Part shown: positions 13,055 through 16,444 of the stretch, one piece after another
How positions within the stretch are numbered: the stretch's first letter is position 1
How the letters are laid out: each line of letters opens with the position of its first letter
From: Phycisphaerae bacterium
GTDB lineage: Bacteria; Planctomycetota; Phycisphaerae; Phycisphaerales; SM1A02
Direction: 5' to 3'
Length of the DNA stretch: 16,444 nt
NCBI GenBank assembly: GCA_002690755.1
Contig: NZFT01000021.1
Location: 1-16,444 of the forward strand
Made by a program: the position numbers and the translations under genes
The notes under the pieces: generated by a model
Told to the model about the DNA's origin: nothing
What the model saw: the letters and a program-made list of their open reading frames with translations, nothing else
The model's database searches: none

Positions 13055-14395
13055 TCACCGCTGGAAGTCGTAGAGGCCGGGGAGTTCGAGGATTCCGGTG
13101 AGCTCGTCGAGGGCGTCCCGGGCCGAGACCAGGCGGACGGGATCCGCGAGTTCCGACGCCGCGAGTTCCTCCGGGTACCACCGCTCCACCCACTCGACCA
13201 GGCGGTCGTATCGCGTCTCGGTGTAGAGACACGCGGGGTGCACCCCATCGACGTCGCCGGCGCGGAGGCCGACGCGAAGCCGGAGGCACGCCGGACCGCC
13301 GCCGTTCCGCATCGACTGACGAAGGTCGAAGACGTGGACGGCGGCGATGGGGTTCGCCTCGTCGGAAACGAGATCGTCGAGATACGAGGACACCGCCTCC
13401 GAGTCCCGGCATTCCCCGGGGCAGATCAACGCCATCGATCCGTCCGGGAGCGTGACCAGCTGGGAATTGAAGAGGTAGGAGCGGACCGCATCCTCCAGCC
13501 CGACCCGTTCGGCGGGGACCCGGATCGAGATCAATCGGCCGTCGAGCCGCCGATCGAGTTCCGCGAGGGTCCGTTCCGGCTCGAGGAACGCCAGCTCGTG
13601 GTGGAGAAGCACGTTCTCGTTGCCCACCGCGATCACGTCGTTGTGGAAGACCCCGGCGTCGATGGCGTCCGGGTGCTGTTGTGCGAAGACGCGATTCGCT
13701 TCGGGGATTCGGAGGACGTCCGCGACCGCCCGCGAGGCGGCGAGGGTCTGCCGGGCGACGTACCGGCGGGGCCCGACCTCGGAGTCCGCCCGGCCCCCGT
13801 AGACGAAGAAGTGCGTGCCCGGTCCGTCGCCGCGCGCGAGGCGGGTGTGATTCGCCGCCCCTTCGTCGGTGAGCCCCGGGCCGTCGATCGCGCCATGGAC
13901 CGCCATCCGGGATTCATCGGCGAAGACCCGTCGGAGAATCCGTTCGGTGGTCGGCGCTTCGATCCGGCGATGCGGCATGGTGTGGAGGTTCGCGACCGCG
14001 AGATGGAGTCGGCCGTCCTCGGTGTCGGGGGCGGGCGCGACGGTCGCGGCGTTCGCCGCCCACATGAACGAGGAGGAGGTGGCCCGGGCGAGCAGGTGGG
14101 GTGCCTCCGTCGCCGCCAGGGCGACGAGGCTGACTTCGTCCCCTTCGAAGCCGGCGTCGCGAAGCACCGCGAACTCGGGACGTGGGTGGGGCGGCAACCA
14201 GCCTTGAAGCAGGCCCAGCTCGGCGAGCGCCCGCATCTTCCCGAGTCCCTGAAGGGCCGCTTCCCGGGGCCGGGACACCTCGCCGGAATTCGTCGAACTT
14301 GCGACGTTGCCCGGACTCAGGCCCGCATAGTTGTGGGTCGGACCGACGATCGAGTCGAAATTCGCTTCGCGGAGAGGCTCGTGAGCAGCGGACAT
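13055..14395 (-). CDS. astB: N-succinylarginine dihydrolase
   Basis: Second enzyme of the arginine succinyltransferase (AST) pathway: it hydrolyses N2-succinylarginine to N2-succinylornithine, CO2 and ammonia. The 446 residues match E. coli AstB (447) nearly end to end. Examples are NFDSIVGPTHNYAGLSPGN (12-30), SFMWAANAATVAP (109-121), DEGAANH (177-183, with the expected Glu178), FAQQHPDAIDAGVFHNDVIA (237-256, His251) and RNGGGPACLRLRV (363-375) with the nucleophile Cys370. The end YDFQR corresponds to YPFQR of E. coli. ATG 14395 aligns with the E. coli start. It is unaccompanied by astA, astC, astD or astE in this window; these may be elsewhere, or the enzyme may act on another guanidino substrate. 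Confidence 0.95.
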   Translation of the reverse strand: MSAAHEPLREANFDSIVGPTHNYAGLSPGNVASSTNSGEVSRPREAALQGLGKMRALAELGLLQGWLPPHPRPEFAVLRDAGFEGDEVSLVALAATEAPHLLARATSSSFMWAANAATVAPAPDTEDGRLHLAVANLHTMPHRRIEAPTTERILRRVFADESRMAVHGAIDGPGLTDEGAANHTRLARGDGPGTHFFVYGGRADSEVGPRRYVARQTLAASRAVADVLRIPEANRVFAQQHPDAIDAGVFHNDVIAVGNENVLLHHELAFLEPERTLAELDRRLDGRLISIRVPAERVGLEDAVRSYLFNSQLVTLPDGSMALICPGECRDSEAVSSYLDDLVSDEANPIAAVHVFDLRQSMRNGGGPACLRLRVGLRAGDVDGVHPACLYTETRYDRLVEWVERWYPEELAASELADPVRLVSARDALDELTGILELPGLYDFQR

Positions 14396-14495
14396 GGCCG
14401 CAGCGTACCCGAGCGACGGTTCGTGACGACTGGAATCCCGGGCGGGTCGCACGGATACAATCGGGCGGTCGGCCACCGCCGACGGGAAGGTGATC
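14396..14495. promoter_or_regulatory. Divergent promoter region astB / transglutaminase-like gene
   Basis: One hundred bases. On the plus strand, CGGATACAAT (14452-14461, hexamer TACAAT at 14456-14461) is the most promoter-like element in the window, about 35 bases before ATG 14496; the nearest weak -35 candidate is too far for a standard spacer. GGGAAGG at 14484-14490 is a good ribosome binding site, five bases before ATG 14496, and decides that start over the GTG at 14490. Nothing clear was seen for astB. Confidence 0.4.
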
Positions 14496-16094
14496 ATGTC
14501 GTTGCCCGAACAGCCCGCCCATCCTCGTCGCGATGGCGTGGAGACCGACGCGTCACCGAGGTCGGTCCCCGCGGTCCGGTCCTCGATCATCATGGTCATC
14601 GTCTTCGCGGCGTTCCTCGGCGCGACCCTCGTGGTCGTCGGTCGGTCGGTCGCCGCACCGCCGTCCGTGCTGGCGAACGACGTCGACGTCGACGGCGCGG
14701 CGACCAGGTGGTTCGTCTGCACGATCGGGGGTCGACCGTGCGGTCGGATGCTCGAGTCGACGAACACGACCGCCTCGGGGGTTCGAACCGTCGAGACCGA
14801 CCTGCTGCTGCGGTTCCTCCGCGAGGGCGTCGAGACCGAGAGTCGGGTCACCAGCCGGATGCGGACCGATGCGGACGGTGCCCTGATGTTCATGGAGATC
14901 ATCCAGCATCTCGGCGAACGTCCCCTGGTGGCGAGCTGGCGGTTCCGCGCGGACGGCGTGGAGGAGACGCGTTCCCAGGGCGGGCGTTCGGAGACCACGC
15001 GACACCCCCGGCCCGCGTCGCCGTGGTTCGCGCCAGACGCCGCGATGGCGAGGGTGATGGCCGATTCGAGCGACGAACCCACGACGCTCCGGGTCGTGGA
15101 TCCCGCGAACGGAATCGTTCCGGTACCCGTCACGTATCGCCGACTCGGGACCGCGACGATGGAGGTCGAGGGTCGTCGGATCCGGGGGGTGCGTTGGGAG
15201 ATACGCCAGCCTGATGCGCCGGTGGTGGTGGAGATCGTCGACGCGGTCGGCGCGACGCTTTCGAGTCGAACGATGCTCGGGGCCGGACTCGGTGAACTGG
15301 AGATCGTCCGTTCCACCCGCGGGGAGGCGATGGCCGGGGCCCGGGCGGGGGTCGATCTGCTGGACGCGGGGCGGGTGCGTCCGACGTTCGAGGGCGACCG
15401 GATTCGACCGGATCGCGTCGGGCGCCTGACGCTGCGGATCACGCCCCGGGCCGGTTCGCTTCCGGTGTTCGTCGATGCCGGAGCGCAGCGGGTCCGTCGC
15501 GATGGCGAGGCGCTGCTGGTGACGGTCACCCCGGGTGACACGTCGAACGGCCCGGCCACACTCGACGGTCACCTGGCGGCGACGCCGATCGCCGATCACG
15601 AGGATCCGGCGGTGCGTCGGTTCGCGGATCGAGCGTCTCGCGGCGCCGAATCGAGCGGGGAGACGGCCGAACGGCTTCGCCGGGCGGTGCATCGTCACAT
15701 CGATCGCAAGGGCCTCGCCACCGCGTTCGCCTCCGCGAGCGAAACGGTCCGGAATCGGCGGGGGGACTGCACCGAACACGCGGTGCTGCTCGCCGCCGCC
15801 CTCCGATCCAGGGGCATCGGAAGCCGGGTGGTGAACGGGCTGGTCTGGATCCCCGCCGGCGATCGCCGTGAAGGGGCGTACCTGTGGCACATGTGGACGC
15901 AGGCGGTGATCGACGGGCGATGGACCGATCTCGACGCGACGCTTCCACCCGACGGCCCCGGATTCCATGCCGGGCATCTCGCCATCAACACCGGTGATCT
16001 CTCACCCGCTTCGTTCAACAGGACCGGGACGGGGATGCTTGAGGTGTTCGGCGCGATCGACATCACGATCCTCGATGGGGCGTTGCTTCCATGA
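14496..16094 (+). CDS. Membrane-anchored transglutaminase-like protein
   Basis: A 532-residue protein with one N-terminal membrane helix (about 31-50, IIMVIVFAAFLGATLVVVG) after a short polar cytosolic start, so the body probably lies outside the cytoplasmic membrane. Residues 60-380 form a beta-rich, charged region I cannot name. The C-terminal part is a transglutaminase-like (papain-fold) domain with an intact Cys-His-Asp triad: GDCTEHAVLLAAALRSRGI with Cys425, YLWHMWTQAVIDGRW with His465, and TDLDAT with Asp480. Such domains in bacteria act as proteases, peptidases or amide-forming enzymes on envelope proteins or peptidoglycan; the substrate cannot be read here. Its TGA overlaps the ATG of the next gene (16091-16094), suggesting coupled translation with an unrelated repair enzyme. 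Confidence 0.88.
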   Translation: MSLPEQPAHPRRDGVETDASPRSVPAVRSSIIMVIVFAAFLGATLVVVGRSVAAPPSVLANDVDVDGAATRWFVCTIGGRPCGRMLESTNTTASGVRTVETDLLLRFLREGVETESRVTSRMRTDADGALMFMEIIQHLGERPLVASWRFRADGVEETRSQGGRSETTRHPRPASPWFAPDAAMARVMADSSDEPTTLRVVDPANGIVPVPVTYRRLGTATMEVEGRRIRGVRWEIRQPDAPVVVEIVDAVGATLSSRTMLGAGLGELEIVRSTRGEAMAGARAGVDLLDAGRVRPTFEGDRIRPDRVGRLTLRITPRAGSLPVFVDAGAQRVRRDGEALLVTVTPGDTSNGPATLDGHLAATPIADHEDPAVRRFADRASRGAESSGETAERLRRAVHRHIDRKGLATAFASASETVRNRRGDCTEHAVLLAAALRSRGIGSRVVNGLVWIPAGDRREGAYLWHMWTQAVIDGRWTDLDATLPPDGPGFHAGHLAINTGDLSPASFNRTGTGMLEVFGAIDITILDGALLP

Positions 16095-16444
16095 TCGATC
16101 ACGAGTTGAAGCGCATCGACGATCCGCCGGTGATGCCGCCCCGCCCGTCGGATGGTCACAAGGGCACCTTCGGAACCACCCTGGTGGTGGGGGGGGCGAC
16201 GGGACCTCGACGCATGCTGGGAGGCCCGTGCATCGCGGCGCGGGCCGCGCTGCGGAGCGGATGCGGCCTGGCGGTGCTCGGGGTTCCGGAGTCGCTGGCG
16301 ACCGCCGCCCTCTCGATGGTCCCGGAGGCCACCGCGGTTCCGCTCTCGATCACCGACACCTGCGATGCCCCCGCGATCCAGGCGGTCCGGGAGGCGGCGT
16401 CCACCGCGCACGCGGTCGTCTGCGGTCCGGGGCTCGGGGCGCCG
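16091..16444 (+). CDS. nnrD: ADP/ATP-dependent NAD(P)H-hydrate dehydratase (N-terminal part, cut by window edge)
   Basis: The first 118 residues of a ribokinase-fold enzyme of the YjeF C-terminal domain family, which repairs hydrated NADH and NADPH with a nucleotide as energy source. The pattern is characteristic: PSDGHKGTFGTTLVVGG (19-35), then AARAALRSGCGLAVLGVPES with an Ala-rich helix, VPEAT, and finally VVCGPGLGAP at the edge. The usual small residues after the GG turn are replaced by TGPRRMLGG, a slightly unusual loop. The epimerase half (YjeF N-terminal domain) is not fused in front, so this is the stand-alone NnrD form. ATG 16091 overlaps the previous stop. The rest of the gene lies outside the window. 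Confidence 0.88.
   Translation, partial: MIDHELKRIDDPPVMPPRPSDGHKGTFGTTLVVGGATGPRRMLGGPCIAARAALRSGCGLAVLGVPESLATAALSMVPEATAVPLSITDTCDAPAIQAVREAASTAHAVVCGPGLGAP

Noticed and set aside
13238..15214. Long plus-strand open frame spanning astB and the start of the transglutaminase-like gene
   Set aside because: Shadow of astB on the other strand; it runs through the divergent promoter region and into another gene in a different frame. High GC makes such long false frames common here.
1..16444. A defence system, mobile element, CRISPR array or biosynthetic cluster
   Set aside because: Every well-supported gene is metabolic, regulatory or envelope-related; no transposase, nuclease, repeat-spacer pattern, tRNA edge or modular synthase was seen on either strand.

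Overview
The window reads as an ordinary, gene-dense chromosomal segment of a high-GC bacterium with an outer envelope. Several traits together suggest Planctomycetota, probably a Phycisphaerae-like lineage. These are a pyrophosphate-type phosphofructokinase, a small Hc1 histone-like protein, an adenylosuccinate lyase of the form best known from eukaryotes, a heptose phosphatase with the DRDNT form of its active-site motif, and many 4-base ATGA gene overlaps. This placement is inference: no rRNA or marker gene is present to settle it. I see no tRNA, rRNA, CRISPR array, insertion sequence, phage gene or attachment site.

Layout from left to right. (1) Positions 1-2233, minus strand: a FabA/FabZ-like hot-dog dehydratase, a type I mannose-6-phosphate isomerase (manA) and a secreted beta-helix protein that runs off the left edge. 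(2) Positions 2344-2611, minus: a 56-residue Hc1-type histone-like protein with a clear ribosome binding site and a clear intrinsic terminator. (3) Positions 2901-4364, minus: purB. (4) Positions 4619-6896, plus: an ECF sigma factor followed, after about 310 bases of unclear content, by a single-pass membrane protein that is probably its anti-sigma factor. (5) Positions 6938-9808, minus: four genes each overlapping the next by four bases, namely a GmhB-like heptose phosphatase fused to two membrane helices, an unrecognised 99-residue protein, a GT9 heptosyltransferase and plsY. This looks like one translationally coupled envelope glycan/lipid operon. (6) Positions 9963-13018, plus: PPi-dependent phosphofructokinase and lysS. 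(7) Positions 13055-14395, minus: astB, convergent with lysS and without other arginine-succinyltransferase-pathway genes nearby. (8) Positions 14496-16444, plus: a membrane-anchored transglutaminase-like protein overlapping by four bases a NAD(P)H-hydrate dehydratase gene that runs off the right edge.

Most genes belong to central metabolism or envelope building. Nothing here amounts to a clearly new multi-gene system. The points most worth a second look are the GmhB fusion that appears to have lost its zinc-binding residues, the unknown protein locked into the heptose/plsY operon, the sigma/anti-sigma pair with its odd spacer and apparently zinc-free anti-sigma domain, and the isolated astB.
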